From Caulobacter sp. CCUG 60055 (GTDB taxonomy: Bacteria > Pseudomonadota > Alphaproteobacteria > Caulobacterales > Caulobacteraceae), in contig NZ_PUIC01000003.1 of the NCBI RefSeq assembly GCF_022750545.1, forward strand, positions 248,001 through 312,000: a DNA stretch of 64,000 bases. Direction: 5' to 3'. The translations under genes and the position numbers were made by a program. Positions within the stretch are counted from its first letter, which is position 1. Every line of letters starts with the position of its first letter. Shown piece after piece: positions 1 through 10,065 of this stretch. A model generated the notes under the pieces. That model was not told where the DNA came from. It did not search any database and was given only the letters and a program-made list of their open reading frames with translations.

Positions 1-1472
1 AGGATGGCCGGGTCGCCGGCGCCGTCGGCGCCACGGGAAACCTCTATCGGGCCCCGCGCGTGGTGCTGACCACCGGCACCTTCCTCAAGGGGTTGATCCA
101 CCTCGGCGACAAACGCATCCCGGCGGGCCGGGTCGGCGACGCGCCGTCGATCGGCCTCGCCGACCGGCTCTACGCGCTCGGCCTGGACATGGGGCGGCTG
201 AAGACCGGCACCCCGGCGCGCCTCGACGGCCGCACCATCGCCTGGGACCGCCTGGAGATGCAGGCCGGCGACGACCCCGCCACGCCCTTTTCGTTCCTGA
301 CCGCCAGTGTCGACCGGCCGCAGGTGTCCTGCGGCGTCACCTACACCACCGAGGAAACGCACCGGATCATCGCCGAGCGACTCAGCGAGTCGGCGGTCTA
401 TGGCGGCCGCATCCACGGCCGGGGCCCGCGTTACTGCCCTTCGATCGAGGACAAGGTCGTCCGCTTCGCCGACAAGACCAGCCACCAGATCTTCCTGGAG
501 CCGGAGGGTCTCGACGACGACACCGTCTATCCAAACGGCGTCTCGACCTCGGTGTCCGAGGAGACCCAGTCGCTGTTCCTGCGCACCATTCCCGGCCTGG
601 AGCAGGTCGAGGTCAAGCGGTTCGGCTACGCCATCGAATACGACTATGTCGATCCGCGCGAGCTGTCGCCGCTGCTGGAGGTCAAGCGCCTGCCCGGCCT
701 TTATCTGGCTGGCCAGATCAACGGCACCACGGGCTACGAGGAGGCCGGCGCGCAGGGGCTGGTGGCCGGGCTGAACGCCGCCCGCGCCGCCTCGGGGGCC
801 GAGCCCGTCTCCTTCGCCCGCGACGAAGCCTATATCGGGGTGATGATCGACGACCTCGTCACCCGTGGCGTCACCGAACCCTATCGCATGTTCACCAGCC
901 GGGCCGAGTTCCGGCTGTCGCTGCGCGCCGACAACGCCGACCAGCGCCTGACCGCGCGCGGGACGGCGTTGGGCGTGGTCGGGGCGGAGCGGGCCCGCGC
1001 CTATGAGGCCAAGGCCGAAAAGCTGGCCGCCGCCCGCGGCTTGGCCCGCGATCTCAAGCTGACCCCGGCCGAGGCCGCCCGCCTGGGCTTCAAGGTCAAC
1101 GCCGACGGCCAAAGGCGCGACCTGCTGCAGATGCTGGCCTATCCCGGCGTCGACCTGCAGGGTCTGGCGGCCGTCTGGCCGCAGATCGCCACGTGGGACG
1201 CCGCCACCCGCGAGCAGATCGAGATCGACGCGGCCTATGCCGGCTATCTCGACCGCCAGGCCGCCGACGTCGAGGCCTTCCGCCGCGACGAGGACCTGCG
1301 CCTGCCCGCCGATCTCGACTATGCCGGGCTGGGCGGCCTGTCCAACGAGGTGCGCGAGAAGCTGGACCGCATCCGCCCGCTGACCCTGGGCCAGGCGGCC
1401 CGCATCGAAGGCGTCACCCCCGGCGCGATCACCGCCCTGTTGGCCCATGTCCGTCGCGCCCGCGTCGCTTGA
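1..1472 (+). CDS. mnmG: tRNA uridine-5-carboxymethylaminomethyl modification enzyme MnmG (GidA), 5'-truncated by the window edge
   Basis: With MnmE this FAD protein adds the carboxymethylaminomethyl group to wobble uridine 34 of certain tRNAs in the cytosol. The frame is open from base 3, and the first bases encode protein that runs straight into the family segment [11 protein letters not shown], so the true start and the FAD-binding GxGxxG lie left of the window. About 490 of the usual 620 or so residues are present. Visible family features are [16 protein letters not shown], the [12 protein letters not shown] segment with its conserved Cys, [11 protein letters not shown], the [12 protein letters not shown] motif, and a C-terminal helical domain ending near [15 protein letters not shown]. 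The last 26 bases overlap rsmG. The order mnmG-rsmG-parA-parB is the conserved origin-proximal arrangement of many bacteria. The GTG at 60 is internal, not a start. Confidence 0.97.
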   Translation, partial: DGRVAGAVGATGNLYRAPRVVLTTGTFLKGLIHLGDKRIPAGRVGDAPSIGLADRLYALGLDMGRLKTGTPARLDGRTIAWDRLEMQAGDDPATPFSFLTASVDRPQVSCGVTYTTEETHRIIAERLSESAVYGGRIHGRGPRYCPSIEDKVVRFADKTSHQIFLEPEGLDDDTVYPNGVSTSVSEETQSLFLRTIPGLEQVEVKRFGYAIEYDYVDPRELSPLLEVKRLPGLYLAGQINGTTGYEEAGAQGLVAGLNAARAASGAEPVSFARDEAYIGVMIDDLVTRGVTEPYRMFTSRAEFRLSLRADNADQRLTARGTALGVVGAERARAYEAKAEKLAAARGLARDLKLTPAEAARLGFKVNADGQRRDLLQMLAYPGVDLQGLAAVWPQIATWDAATREQIEIDAAYAGYLDRQAADVEAFRRDEDLRLPADLDYAGLGGLSNEVREKLDRIRPLTLGQAARIEGVTPGAITALLAHVRRARVA

Positions 1473-2109
1473 GGCCGCGCCCGTGCGCGTGGTCGACGCC
1501 GCCGGCTTCCAGGCCGCGTCCGGCGCGACCGACGCCCAACTCGCCGACCTTGCCGTCTTCCTCGACCTGTTGGCCGAGTGGAACGAGAAGATGAACCTGG
1601 TCGGGCCGGCCACCCTGCCCGATTTCTGGTCGCGGCACGCCTGGGACAGCGCCCAGCTGCTGCGTTACGCGCCGCAGGCCCTCACCTGGGCCGATCTCGG
1701 CGCCGGGGCCGGGTTTCCGGGCTTGGTCCTGGCCATCCTGCTCAAGGGCGTCGCCGGCGCCCAGGTGCATCTGGTCGAGAGCATGGCCAAGCGTTGCCGC
1801 TTCCTGGCCGAGGTCAGCACGCGTCTGGCCCTGCCGACGACGATTCACAACATACGTGCGGAAGAGTTGTCGCTTTCCGTGGATATCGTCACGGCCCGGG
1901 CTTGCGCGCCCATGGCGCGGCTGCTCGGGTACGCCCGGCCCTACCTGAAGCGAGGCGCGACCGCCTTGTTTCTAAAGGGTCAAGATGTTGAGGTTGAATT
2001 GACTGAAGCCACAAAATATTGGATTTTTCAGGCTGAGCTCAGGCCCAGCTTGAGCGATCCGCGTGGCCACGTCGTCGAGGTGAAAAGGCTGTCTCGTGCC
2101 AAAGTCTGA
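1447..2109 (+). CDS. rsmG: 16S rRNA (guanine-527-N7)-methyltransferase RsmG (GidB)
   Basis: This methyltransferase uses SAM to methylate G527 of 16S rRNA; loss of it in other bacteria gives low-level streptomycin resistance. The 220-residue product has the family's [10 protein letters not shown] opening, the SAM-binding loop [15 protein letters not shown] near residues 80-94, and the [13 protein letters not shown] segment. The ATG lies inside mnmG, 26 bases before its stop, so translation is probably coupled. The last 40 or so codons are strikingly AT-rich for this genome, yet the protein remains family-like ([12 protein letters not shown]). That suggests the DNA there is constrained for another reason, such as a promoter for parAB. 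The gene overlaps parA by 14 bases. Confidence 0.95.
   Translation: MSVAPASLEAAPVRVVDAAGFQAASGATDAQLADLAVFLDLLAEWNEKMNLVGPATLPDFWSRHAWDSAQLLRYAPQALTWADLGAGAGFPGLVLAILLKGVAGAQVHLVESMAKRCRFLAEVSTRLALPTTIHNIRAEELSLSVDIVTARACAPMARLLGYARPYLKRGATALFLKGQDVEVELTEATKYWIFQAELRPSLSDPRGHVVEVKRLSRAKV
1999..2027 (+). promoter_or_regulatory. Candidate parAB promoter inside the AT-rich 3' end of rsmG
   Basis: A TTGACT hexamer at 1999-2004 is followed 17 bases later by GATTTT at 2022-2027, in a stretch (about 1975-2040) that is far richer in A and T than the roughly 70% GC around it. The -10 match is poor. It would place a start site about 60 bases upstream of the parA GTG. This is inference from base composition and a -35-like hexamer. 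Confidence 0.35.
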
Positions 2110-2941
2110 CCCCAACGCCGCCGCCGGGGCATACCCGGCCCTACGGGTGCTGTCGGTGTCCAACCAGAAGGGCGGGGTCGGCAAGACCACCACCGCCATC
2201 AATCTGGGCACCGCCCTCGCCGCCGTCGGCGAGCGGGTGCTGATCCTCGACCTCGACCCGCAGGGCAACGCCTCCACCGGCCTGGGCGTTTCGCGCAGCC
2301 AGCGTTCGACCACGGCCTACGACGTCCTGGTCGGCGGCCAGCCGCTGGCCCAGGCGGCGGTGGCCACCTCGCTGCCGGGCCTGTTCATCGTGCCGTCCGA
2401 CCCGGACCTGTCGGGCGTCGAGCTGGAGCTGGCTGGGGCCGACCGCCGCTCGTACCGCCTGCGCGACGCCCTGGCCGACCTGCGCGCCGACGAGGGTCGC
2501 GACCGCTTCACCTATGTGCTGATCGACTGCCCGCCGTCGCTGAACCTCCTGACGGTCAACGCCATGACCGCCGCCGACGCCGTGCTGGTGCCCCTGCAGT
2601 GCGAGTTCTTCGCGCTGGAGGGCCTGACCCAGCTGATGCGCACGGTGGAGCTGGTGCGCGGCAGCCTCAACCCCAAGCTTGAGATCCAGGGCGTCGTGCT
2701 GACCATGTACGACCGGCGCAACAGCCTGTCGGACCAGGTGGCCGAGGACGTGCGCTCGCACTTCGGCGACAAGGTCTACGACACGGTGATCCCGCGCAAC
2801 GTGCGGGTGTCGGAGGCGCCGTCCTTCGGCAAGCCGGTGTTGATCTACGATCTCAAATGCGCCGGCAGCCAGGCCTATCTGAAGCTGGCCCGCGAGGTCG
2901 TCAGCCGCGAACGCGCAAGACAGGCGCGGGCGGCCGCTTGA
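2096..2941 (+). CDS. parA: Chromosome-partitioning ATPase ParA
   Basis: ParA is a deviant-Walker ATPase that binds the nucleoid as an ATP dimer and pulls the ParB-parS complex to the opposite pole. The 281-residue product has the deviant Walker A motif KGGVGKT at residues 25-31 with the signature lysine, the LDLDPQGNASTGLG motif after it, Walker B around VLIDCPPSL (about 140-148), and the C-terminal PRNVRVSEAPSFGKP typical of chromosomal ParA. Translation starts at a GTG that overlaps the end of rsmG by 14 bases. The N-terminus is about 12 residues longer than is common before the Walker A strand, so a later start cannot be excluded. parB follows directly, and the two probably form one transcript. 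Confidence 0.97.
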   Translation: MPKSDPNAAAGAYPALRVLSVSNQKGGVGKTTTAINLGTALAAVGERVLILDLDPQGNASTGLGVSRSQRSTTAYDVLVGGQPLAQAAVATSLPGLFIVPSDPDLSGVELELAGADRRSYRLRDALADLRADEGRDRFTYVLIDCPPSLNLLTVNAMTAADAVLVPLQCEFFALEGLTQLMRTVELVRGSLNPKLEIQGVVLTMYDRRNSLSDQVAEDVRSHFGDKVYDTVIPRNVRVSEAPSFGKPVLIYDLKCAGSQAYLKLAREVVSRERARQARAAA

Positions 2942-2958
2942 ACATGAAGGATACGGTT

Positions 2959-3870
2959 ATGGCCGCGGAAAACCGCCGGGGATTGGGTCGTGGCCTGTCG
3001 GCCCTATTGGGCGAGGCCGAGGTTTCTCCGGCCGGCGAAGGCGCCCCCGCGACGGCGACGGCCGGCGTGCGCGAAACGCCGATCGAGCTGATCCGCCGCA
3101 ATCCCGACCAGCCGCGCCGGCATTTCGTCGAGGCGGACCTCGAGGAGCTGGCCGCGTCGATCCGCGAAAAGGGCGTGCTGCAGCCGATCCTGGTGCGCCC
3201 CGCCCCCGGCGCGCCCGGCGAGTACCAGATCGTCGCCGGCGAGCGGCGTTGGCGCGCCGCCCAGCGCGCCGGCCTGCGCGCCCTGCCCACGGTGATCCGC
3301 GAGCTCGACGATCTGCAGGTGCTTGAGATCGGCATCATCGAGAACGTCCAGCGCGCCGACCTCAACGCCATCGAAGAGGCCCTGGGCTACAAGGCGCTGC
3401 TGGAGCGGTTCGGCCGCACCCAGGACGCCGTGGCCGAGGCGGTCGGCAAGAGCCGCAGCCATGTCGCCAACGCCCTGCGCCTGCTCAACCTGCCCGACGA
3501 GGTGCAGGAACACCTGATCACCGGCCGGCTGACCGCCGGCCACGCCCGAGCCATCGCCTCGGCGCCCAATGTCGCGGCCCTGGCCCGCCAGATCGTCGAC
3601 GAAGGCCTGTCGGTGCGCGAGGCCGAGGCCCTGGCCCGCAAGGCGGCCAATCCCGAGGGCCCGGTCGGCGGCCGGGCCGCCCGGCCCGCCATCGGCGGGG
3701 CGAGGGGCAAGGACGCCGACACCCGGGCGCTGGAGGAAGACCTCGCCGACGTCCTCGGGCTGGAGGTGGCCATCGACGATCGCGGCGGCGTCGGCGAACT
3801 GCGCATCCGCTACGCCACCTTGGAACAGCTAGACGAGCTCTGCCGCCGGCTCACCCGTTCGGCGGGCTGA
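2959..3870 (+). CDS. parB: Chromosome-partitioning protein ParB (parS-binding CTPase)
   Basis: ParB binds parS, spreads as a CTP-dependent sliding clamp and stimulates ParA. The N-terminus RRGLGRGLSALLG carries the ParA-stimulating basic segment. The CTP-binding domain contains GERRWRA at about 94-100 and ENVQRADLN. A helix-turn-helix parS-binding region follows (KSRSHVANALRLLNLP, then TAGHARA), and the C-terminal dimerisation domain ends with YATLEQLDELCRRL. I chose the ATG at 2959 because AAGGA lies 7 bases upstream; an ATG five codons earlier (2944) has no clear ribosome-binding site. No parS palindrome was seen in the window, so the cognate sites probably lie further left. Confidence 0.96.
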   Translation: MAAENRRGLGRGLSALLGEAEVSPAGEGAPATATAGVRETPIELIRRNPDQPRRHFVEADLEELAASIREKGVLQPILVRPAPGAPGEYQIVAGERRWRAAQRAGLRALPTVIRELDDLQVLEIGIIENVQRADLNAIEEALGYKALLERFGRTQDAVAEAVGKSRSHVANALRLLNLPDEVQEHLITGRLTAGHARAIASAPNVAALARQIVDEGLSVREAEALARKAANPEGPVGGRAARPAIGGARGKDADTRALEEDLADVLGLEVAIDDRGGVGELRIRYATLEQLDELCRRLTRSAG

Positions 3871-3907
3871 GCTTCCAAGGCCGGTTTCGGGACCTTTTGG
3901 GGCTGGT

Positions 3908-4774
3908 TCAGCCCGGCGTCCGGCCTGGGATCGGGGCGTCGGGATCGGCGGCTGGCCGAGGGTGAGGCGGCGGGGGGGCCACAGGTGCCGGTTCGACCGG
4001 TACGGGCGCGGCCACCGTCGCTGGCGGCGTCACCGCGACCACGGGATCCTGAACGGGGGACGCCGAGGGCTCGCTGACGGTCGCCGGAGCGGCCCCGGCG
4101 GCGGCCGGAAGGCCAGACGCGGCCCCTGAGGGCCTTCGCGCCGCTGTCTTCGCCACTTTAGCCGGACCCGGGCTTGCAGGATTGCGCGCCGCCGCCGGCA
4201 TGGCCGTGGCGGTCTCTGGGACCGTGACAGGCTTGGCCGCCTCGGCCACGGTCGGTTGGCTGGGCGGCGCGGCCGGCGTGGCCGTCACGGGCGGGATCGG
4301 CGTCGCCGTCCGGCCCTGCGGCCGACTGAGCATCGCCGCCGCGCCGGCGGCCAGCGCCAAGGCCCCCGCGCCCGCAAGGGCCAGGTAGAGGCCGGTCCTG
4401 CGCCGTTCGGGCGTGTCCTTCCCGATCGGCGAGATGACCATGGCCTCGGCGGCCAGGACCGGACCGGGCGAAGGGCTCTGATCCGGCTCCTGCGCCGGCG
4501 CTGATGCGGGTTCCGGGCGCGAAGCGGCCGCAGGGGCAGGGGCAGGGGCCGGCTGCGGCGCAGGGGCCGGCTTGGCCTGGCGCGGCGCCGGCATCACCGA
4601 TCCGGTGAGGATGCTCGGCCTCGGCGGCGGCGGGACGGCCGGCGGCGACGCTGGCTTGGCCGCGCGCGGCAACGGCCCCAGCTGAAAGGTGGTCGGCGGC
4701 AGGCGTCCCCACGGACTTGGCCGGGCGTAGAGGTTGGACGGCGACGTGTCGTCGGTGTCTGACGGCGGCTGCAT
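3908..4774 (-). CDS. Proline/alanine-rich single-pass membrane protein of unknown function
   Basis: I do not recognise a family. The 288-residue product is low-complexity: an N-terminal region of about 125 residues rich in Pro, Ala and Ser, one hydrophobic segment rich in Ala, Gly and Leu at roughly residues 128-148 flanked by ERRRTG on the N-terminal side, and a second Pro/Ala/Val-rich tail of about 140 residues. Such a shape suggests a bitopic inner-membrane protein with a long disordered periplasmic arm, but topology is inferred only. It converges on parB and lies downstream of the universal stress gene on the same strand. Overlapping long open frames on this strand (to 5945) are high-GC shadows. 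The hydrophobic segment in this frame is the main argument that this one is real. Confidence 0.6.
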   Translation of the reverse strand: MQPPSDTDDTSPSNLYARPSPWGRLPPTTFQLGPLPRAAKPASPPAVPPPPRPSILTGSVMPAPRQAKPAPAPQPAPAPAPAAASRPEPASAPAQEPDQSPSPGPVLAAEAMVISPIGKDTPERRRTGLYLALAGAGALALAAGAAAMLSRPQGRTATPIPPVTATPAAPPSQPTVAEAAKPVTVPETATAMPAAARNPASPGPAKVAKTAARRPSGAASGLPAAAGAAPATVSEPSASPVQDPVVAVTPPATVAAPVPVEPAPVAPPPPHPRPAADPDAPIPGRTPG

Positions 4775-4885
4775 GCGCTCCCCCGGCCGCCTGCGCGGCT
4801 TTTACTGGCGCCCCCGCCCGACGCGGGGCGAAAACCCGCGCGCGCGACACCCTGGCTCCGAACTTAGCCGGTTCTGTGGCCGCCC

Positions 4886-5746
4886 CTATCGCACCAGCAG
4901 CACGTCGCCCCGCAGCGCCGACAGCATGCGGGCGGCCGCCCCGCCGATGATGGCGCTGGTCAAGGCGCCGCGGCTTTCGGCGCCCAAGACCACCAGATCG
5001 GCCCCGACGGTATGGACATAGTCGGCGAGCAGGCCGGGCGCGTCCCCCGGCTCGACCACGGTCGCAAGGCCTAGAGCGGCTTCCGGACCGCTTTTGCGCA
5101 GGAACTTGTCGACCTCCTTGCGGGCCAGTTCGCGCAGCTGGTCGCGATGCTCGTCCAGGTTCACCCTGCCCCGCGCCGGCGGCTGGAAGGCGTGGAACAG
5201 CTCGACGGCCGCGTCCGGGAAATAGGCCAAGGCGGTATGGATGGCCCGCGTCGACGGCTTGGAGAAGTCGAGCCCGACCACGACGCGGCGATAGGGCCCA
5301 CGGGCGCGGTCGCTGACGATCAGGGTCGGCGCCGGCGAGGTGCGGGCCAGCCGCTCCACCAGCCGGCCGAGAATGCGCGGGCCCAGCGCCGGATCGCGGG
5401 CGATCCCCGTGACGATCAAGCCGGCGGCGTGGGTCTCGGCGAGGTCGGCGACCACGTCGGGCGGGTTTCCGGAACGGACTTCGACCTTCAGCCGCACCGC
5501 CGGATCGGCGACGTCGGCCTCGACCAGGCGGCGGACCAGATCGGCCGGCGCGCCGTCCCGCCGCCAGGCCGGCGCGTCCTTGTCGGGCGCGGCCTCGGTC
5601 TCGATGACGTTGGCCACCACCAGCTCGGCGTCCCAGGCCCGCGCCAGCTGCACAGAGCGGTCCATGGCCCGGTCGCAGCGGGCGCTGAGGTCGGTGGCCA
5701 GCACCAGGCGTTGCGGCCTTTGGTCGTAGATCGGGCTGGGGGGCAT
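4886..5746 (-). CDS. Tandem universal stress protein (UspA family)
   Basis: The 286 residues form two UspA-like domains, about 10-145 and 150-286. The first begins QRLVLATDLSARCDRAMDRS; the second begins YRRVVVGLDFSKPSTRAIH. In the second, DLVVLGAESRG followed by a small-residue loop and DVLLVR resembles the ATP-binding G-2x-G-9x-G(S/T) region, although the exact spacing is not clean. In the first, AGLIVTGIARDPALGP is a diverged equivalent. Usp proteins are cytosolic and linked to stress survival; no specific partner can be read here. The gene stands alone, about 110 bases from both neighbours. Confidence 0.85.
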   Translation of the reverse strand: MPPSPIYDQRPQRLVLATDLSARCDRAMDRSVQLARAWDAELVVANVIETEAAPDKDAPAWRRDGAPADLVRRLVEADVADPAVRLKVEVRSGNPPDVVADLAETHAAGLIVTGIARDPALGPRILGRLVERLARTSPAPTLIVSDRARGPYRRVVVGLDFSKPSTRAIHTALAYFPDAAVELFHAFQPPARGRVNLDEHRDQLRELARKEVDKFLRKSGPEAALGLATVVEPGDAPGLLADYVHTVGADLVVLGAESRGALTSAIIGGAAARMLSALRGDVLLVR

Positions 5747-5857
5747 GGTCGGCCTTTCCGGGATCGGCGCGCGGGACGGCGCCCGGCGGACGGGCCGCCT
5801 CGCACCTGTTCAACGCGTGGACGCGAGGAAATATCCCGCGCGCGGCCGGTCGAGGCC

Positions 5858-6913
5858 CTACAGCCCCAGGCGCCGCGCCCGGCCGGCGATGGTCAGGGCC
5901 AGGCGCTCGGCGATCAGATTGTCCGGCGATCCGGCCGTCTTGCACGCCTTGTCGGCGGCCAGCACCTCGGGCTGGACGACGTCGAGCTGCTCCAGCGTCC
6001 AGGCCCTGGCCTGGCGCAGGAACTCGCGTTCGCTCTTCCAGAACACGCCGGAGGCCTTGGCCGCCTCGGCCAGGCCCGCGCCGCTCTTGGCCAGGGTCAG
6101 GGTGCGGCGCAGCCGGCCGAGATGCAGGCCGATGGCCCGCACGGCGGCCGGGCCGCCCTCTCCTTCCGCCGCCGCCCGGCGAAGCGCCGCCTGGGCCGCG
6201 CCAAGCCGACCGCCGAAGGCGTCCTGCGCCGCGTCCGACAACGACGCCTCCGGCTCGACGCCCAGATAGGCCTCCAGGTCGCCGGGGCCGGCGGTGACGC
6301 CCGAGCCCGGCCCCAGATAGAGCGCCAGGCGCTCGATCTCCTGGCGGGCCACCCCCCGCTCGCGCGGCAGGCGGGCGACGAACATGTCGAGGGCGTCTGA
6401 GGTCAGGCCGACCTTGTCGCGGGCGAGGTTCTCACGCACGAGCCGCGCCACGTCGCCCGGTTCGTCCTCGTAGCAGGGAATGGCCACGGCGCCGGCCTTG
6501 GCCCCCTCGGCGGCCTTGCGCAGCGCCGAGTCGCGGCCAAGGGCGCCGCCCTCGATCAGGAAGAAGGCGTCGGGATTGAGCTTGCCCTCGGCATGGGCTT
6601 TCAACGCCTCGGCCGCCTTGCGGTCGGCGGAGGCCTTGTCGCCGGTCAGCTTGAGCCGCACCAGCCGCCGGCCGCCCATCATCGACAGCGCCGCCAGCTC
6701 GTCCTCCAGCCGGGCGGGATCGCCGTCGATGTCGGTTTCGGTCAGCAGGGCGACGTCGAACGGATCGTCGGGGCGCACGGCCACCTTGCCCGCCAGGCCG
6801 TCGGCCCGCTCGCGCACGACCGCCCGGTCGCGGCCATAGATCAAGGCGGCGCGAACGTCGGCCGGCGGGTTCGACAGGAAGCGTTCGATCTCGGGGCGCT
6901 TGCCCAGGATCAT
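5858..6913 (-). CDS. holA: DNA polymerase III delta subunit (clamp-loader wrench)
   Basis: HolA opens the beta sliding clamp as part of the clamp-loader complex. The 351-residue length fits the family. Features include the N-terminal AALIYGRDRAVVRERAD (remnant nucleotide-binding fold), PFDVALLTETDIDGDPARL, the MMGGRRLVRLKL strand typical of delta, DAFFLIEGG, and a helical C-terminal collar containing YLGVEPEASLSDAAQDAFGG. It is the last gene of the set DUF3576 lipoprotein, leuS, lptE, holA, seven bases after lptE. The leuS-lptE-holA order is the same as in enterobacteria, which supports the call. Confidence 0.93.
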   Translation of the reverse strand: MILGKRPEIERFLSNPPADVRAALIYGRDRAVVRERADGLAGKVAVRPDDPFDVALLTETDIDGDPARLEDELAALSMMGGRRLVRLKLTGDKASADRKAAEALKAHAEGKLNPDAFFLIEGGALGRDSALRKAAEGAKAGAVAIPCYEDEPGDVARLVRENLARDKVGLTSDALDMFVARLPRERGVARQEIERLALYLGPGSGVTAGPGDLEAYLGVEPEASLSDAAQDAFGGRLGAAQAALRRAAAEGEGGPAAVRAIGLHLGRLRRTLTLAKSGAGLAEAAKASGVFWKSEREFLRQARAWTLEQLDVVQPEVLAADKACKTAGSPDNLIAERLALTIAGRARRLGL

Positions 6914-6920
6914 CGCGGCG

Positions 6921-7445
6921 TCAGGGCTTCTTCTGGCTGGCGAAGAAGCTGGCCAGGTCGATGCGGATGCGCTGGGCGACCTGTTCGGCGGCGCGTCGTT
7001 CGCCGTCGGACTGGGCCGCGATGCCGGCGTAGGGCTGGTCGGCCGAGTCGTAGGTGACCACGGCGCTCTGGCCGGCCTGCCTGACCGTCTTGCCGGTGGC
7101 GATCTCGGTCAGGGTGTAGTTGACGTCGACGTGCAGCTCGTAACGGTTGGCGACGTTGTCGGAGCGCAGGCCGCGGGCGAACCGTTGTTCCTTGAGGGTG
7201 AAGCCCAGCCGGTACTTCGCCGGGACGTCGCTGTTCTGGAGCAGCGCGTCCTCCAGCGATTCACGCACCAGATAGGCGGTCCTGCCCTGCGGCGCGGCGA
7301 TGGTGATCGCCGACAGCGCCGGGGTGACGCCCGAAGAGGCGTAGAGCGGCGTGAAGCCGCAGCCCGCCGCCGTCAGACCGCCCAGGACGAGGAGCGCGCC
7401 GAGCGCGACGGCTTTTACCAAGGGTCGACGGATCAAGGCGTTCAC
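6921..7445 (-). CDS. lptE: LPS-assembly lipoprotein LptE
   Basis: LptE is an outer-membrane lipoprotein that plugs LptD and helps insert lipopolysaccharide. The 174-residue product opens with a lipoprotein signal peptide ending LTAAGC, giving a lipidated Cys29, and continues [10 protein letters not shown], a typical LptE start. The middle contains [18 protein letters not shown] and [18 protein letters not shown], as expected for the short two-helix, four-strand LptE fold. Its start codon overlaps the leuS stop by four bases, implying coupled translation, and holA follows seven bases later. Sequence identity in this family is low, so the call rests on lipobox, size and gene order. Confidence 0.88.
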   Translation of the reverse strand: MNALIRRPLVKAVALGALLVLGGLTAAGCGFTPLYASSGVTPALSAITIAAPQGRTAYLVRESLEDALLQNSDVPAKYRLGFTLKEQRFARGLRSDNVANRYELHVDVNYTLTEIATGKTVRQAGQSAVVTYDSADQPYAGIAAQSDGERRAAEQVAQRIRIDLASFFASQKKP

Positions 7446-10042
7446 CCCGCGACGATGTTGACGATGCGATCCTGCACGACGATCACCTTGCGCACGTTCA
7501 GGCCCTCAAGGTGCGGCGCCACGGCCGCGTCCGCCAGCGCGATTTTTCTCACCTCGTCCTCGGCGGCGCCGGGGGCGACGCGGATCTCGGCGCGGCGCTT
7601 GCCGTTGATCTGCACCGGCAGAACCCGCTCGTCCTCGGCCGCCAGGGCCGGATCGAACGTGGGCCAGGGCGCGTCGACGACCATCCCCTCCCCGCCGATG
7701 CGGGCCCAGCATTCCTCGGCCAGGTGCGGGGTGATCGGGGCGATCAGCCGCGCCAGGACCGACAGGGCCTCGGCGCGGGCGGCCAGCACCGCGGGCGTGG
7801 CGCCCTCGGCCGGGGCCGCCTTGAGAATATTGAGGAATTCGTACAGGCGGGCGACGCCGCTGTTGAAACGGAAACCCTCGACGCTTTCGCTCAGGCTCTT
7901 GATCAGCCGGTGGGCGGCGCGCAGCAGCTCGACCGCCCTCGGGTCGTCGCCGGCCTGGGCGGCGGGCGTCTCGGCCGGCTGGCTGTCGAACTCGTTCCAG
8001 ACGCGGTGGATGAAGCGCCAGGCGCCCTCGACCCCGCCGACCGTCCATTGCACGTCGCGTTCGGGCGGGCTGTCCGACATCACGAACAGCCGCGCGGCGT
8101 CGACGCCATAGGCGTCGAAGATGTCTTCCGGCGCGACGACGTTCTTCTTGGACTTCGACATCTTCTCGATGTCGCCGATGGTCAGGGCCTCGCCCGTGTC
8201 GGCCAGGACGGCGCGGCGGGCGTTGTTCTCGACGGTGATCTCCACCGAACCGGGTTCGACCCACTCGCCGCTGGCCTTGCGATAGGTCTCGTGGGTGACC
8301 ATGCCCTGGGTGAACAGGCCGGCGAACGGCTCCTCGACCGACAGCAGGCCGCCGTCCTTGAGGGCGCGGGTGATGAACCGGGCGTAGAGCAGGTGCAGGA
8401 CGGCGTGCTCGACGCCGCCGATGTACTGGTCCACCGGCAGCCAGTGGTCGGCGGCCGCCTGGTCGATCGGCGCCTCGGCGGTCGGATCGGCGAAGCGCGC
8501 GAAATACCACGAGCTGTCGACGAAGGTGTCGAGGGTGTCGGTTTCGCGCTCGGCCGCGCCGCCGCACTTGGGACAGGCGACGTGCCGCCAGGTCGGATGG
8601 CGCAGCAAGGGGTTGCCGGGACGGTCGAACTCGACGTCGTCGGGCAGCACCACCGGCAGCTGGTCGGCGGGAACCGCCTGCGGGCCGCAGGTCTTGCAGT
8701 GGATGACCGGGATCGGGCAGCCCCAATAGCGCTGACGCGAAACGCCCCAGTCGCGCAGGCGGTAGACCGTGGCCCCCTGCCCTTGCCCCTGCTCCTCGAC
8801 GCGGGCGATGGCGGCGGCCTTGGCGGCCTCGATGTCCAGGCCGTCGAGGAAAGCGGAGTTGTAGATCTTCCCTGGCCCGACATAGGCCTCGGCGCCGACG
8901 GCGAAGACGGCCGGATCGGCGCCGGCCGGCAGCACCACCGGCTTGACCGCCAGACCGTATTTGCGCGCGAAGTCCAGGTCCCGCTGGTCGTGGGCCGGGC
9001 AGCCGAAAACCGCCCCCGTTCCGTAGTCCATCAGGATGAAGTTGGCGATCCAGACCTTGAGCTTCCAGGCCGGGTCGAACGGATGGGCGACCTCGACGCC
9101 GGTGTCGAAGCCCAGCTTCTCGGCGCCCTCGATCACGGCCTCGGACGTGCCGCCGCGGCGGCATTCGGCGACGAAGTCGGCGACCTTGGGGTCGCGCGCG
9201 GCCAGGGCCTGGGCCAGCGGATGCTCGGGCGCGACGGCCACGAAGCTGGCGCCGAACAGGGTGTCGGGCCGGGTGGTGTAGACCTCAAGCCCGTTGTCGG
9301 CGGTGAAGCCTTCCGGCGTTTCGCCGGCGAACCTGAACGACAGGCGCAGGCCCTTGGACCGGCCGATCCAGTTCTCCTGCATGGTGCGGACCTTGTCAGG
9401 CCAGCGGTCCAGCGTCTTGAGCCCGTCGATCAGGGCGTCGGCGTAGTCGGTGATGCGCAGGAACCACTGGGTCAGCTTGCGCTTCTCGACCAGGGCGCCC
9501 GAGCGCCAGCCGCGGCCGTCGATCACCTGCTCGTTGGCCAGCACGGTCATGTCGACGGGGTCCCAGTTGACCTGGGCTTCCTTGCGATAGACCAGCCCGC
9601 GCTTCCACAGGTCGAGGAACCAGGCCTGCTGGCGGCCGTAATAGGCCGGGTCGCAGGTGGCGAACTCGCGGCTCCAGTCGATCGACAGGCCGAGCAGCTT
9701 CAGCTGCTCGCGCATGGCGGCGATGTTGTCGTAGGTCCAGCCCTTGGGGTGGACGCCGCGCTCCATGGCGGCGTTCTCGGCCGGCATGCCGAACGCGTCC
9801 CAGCCCATCGGGTGCAGGACGTTGAAGCCGTTGGCGCGCTTGAAGCGGGCGACGACGTCGCCCATGGCGTAGTTGCGCACGTGGCCCATGTGGATGCGCC
9901 CCGACGGATAGGGGAACATCTCCAGCACGTAGTACTTGGGCTTGCCCTGGGCGTCGTTCAGCGCGGGCGTGCGGAACACGTCGGCTTGCGCCCAAGCGGC
10001 GCGCCATTTGGGTTCGGCTTCTTTCGGATTGTACCGGGCCAT
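7442..10042 (-). CDS. leuS: Leucyl-tRNA synthetase
   Basis: This class Ia synthetase charges tRNA-Leu and has an editing domain. The 866-residue product carries the HIGH-equivalent HMGH at 51-54 within [11 protein letters not shown], the [13 protein letters not shown] segment, the editing (CP1) domain with [20 protein letters not shown], a zinc-type motif region (HCKTCGP, CPKCGG), [13 protein letters not shown], and the KMSKS loop near residue 627. I took the start at [14 protein letters not shown], the standard family N-terminus; a longer open frame continues upstream through the DUF3576 gene but is not coding. The lptE start overlaps the stop by four bases. Confidence 0.98.
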   Translation of the reverse strand: MARYNPKEAEPKWRAAWAQADVFRTPALNDAQGKPKYYVLEMFPYPSGRIHMGHVRNYAMGDVVARFKRANGFNVLHPMGWDAFGMPAENAAMERGVHPKGWTYDNIAAMREQLKLLGLSIDWSREFATCDPAYYGRQQAWFLDLWKRGLVYRKEAQVNWDPVDMTVLANEQVIDGRGWRSGALVEKRKLTQWFLRITDYADALIDGLKTLDRWPDKVRTMQENWIGRSKGLRLSFRFAGETPEGFTADNGLEVYTTRPDTLFGASFVAVAPEHPLAQALAARDPKVADFVAECRRGGTSEAVIEGAEKLGFDTGVEVAHPFDPAWKLKVWIANFILMDYGTGAVFGCPAHDQRDLDFARKYGLAVKPVVLPAGADPAVFAVGAEAYVGPGKIYNSAFLDGLDIEAAKAAAIARVEEQGQGQGATVYRLRDWGVSRQRYWGCPIPVIHCKTCGPQAVPADQLPVVLPDDVEFDRPGNPLLRHPTWRHVACPKCGGAAERETDTLDTFVDSSWYFARFADPTAEAPIDQAAADHWLPVDQYIGGVEHAVLHLLYARFITRALKDGGLLSVEEPFAGLFTQGMVTHETYRKASGEWVEPGSVEITVENNARRAVLADTGEALTIGDIEKMSKSKKNVVAPEDIFDAYGVDAARLFVMSDSPPERDVQWTVGGVEGAWRFIHRVWNEFDSQPAETPAAQAGDDPRAVELLRAAHRLIKSLSESVEGFRFNSGVARLYEFLNILKAAPAEGATPAVLAARAEALSVLARLIAPITPHLAEECWARIGGEGMVVDAPWPTFDPALAAEDERVLPVQINGKRRAEIRVAPGAAEDEVRKIALADAAVAPHLEGLNVRKVIVVQDRIVNIVAG

Positions 10043-10065
10043 TGCCTTCTCGGGAAAACCGCGGA

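Noticed and set aside
1-4000. A parS site (TGTTNCACGTGNAACA-like) expected near parAB
   Set aside because: No convincing palindrome with a CACGTG core and flanking GTT/AAC was found near parAB or elsewhere in the window; the sites probably lie to the left.
4158-5945. Long reverse open frame of 595 codons through the proline-rich and stress-protein genes
   Set aside because: It is Arg/Gly/Pro-rich with no domain and overlaps two better-supported genes; it is typical of high-GC shadow frames.
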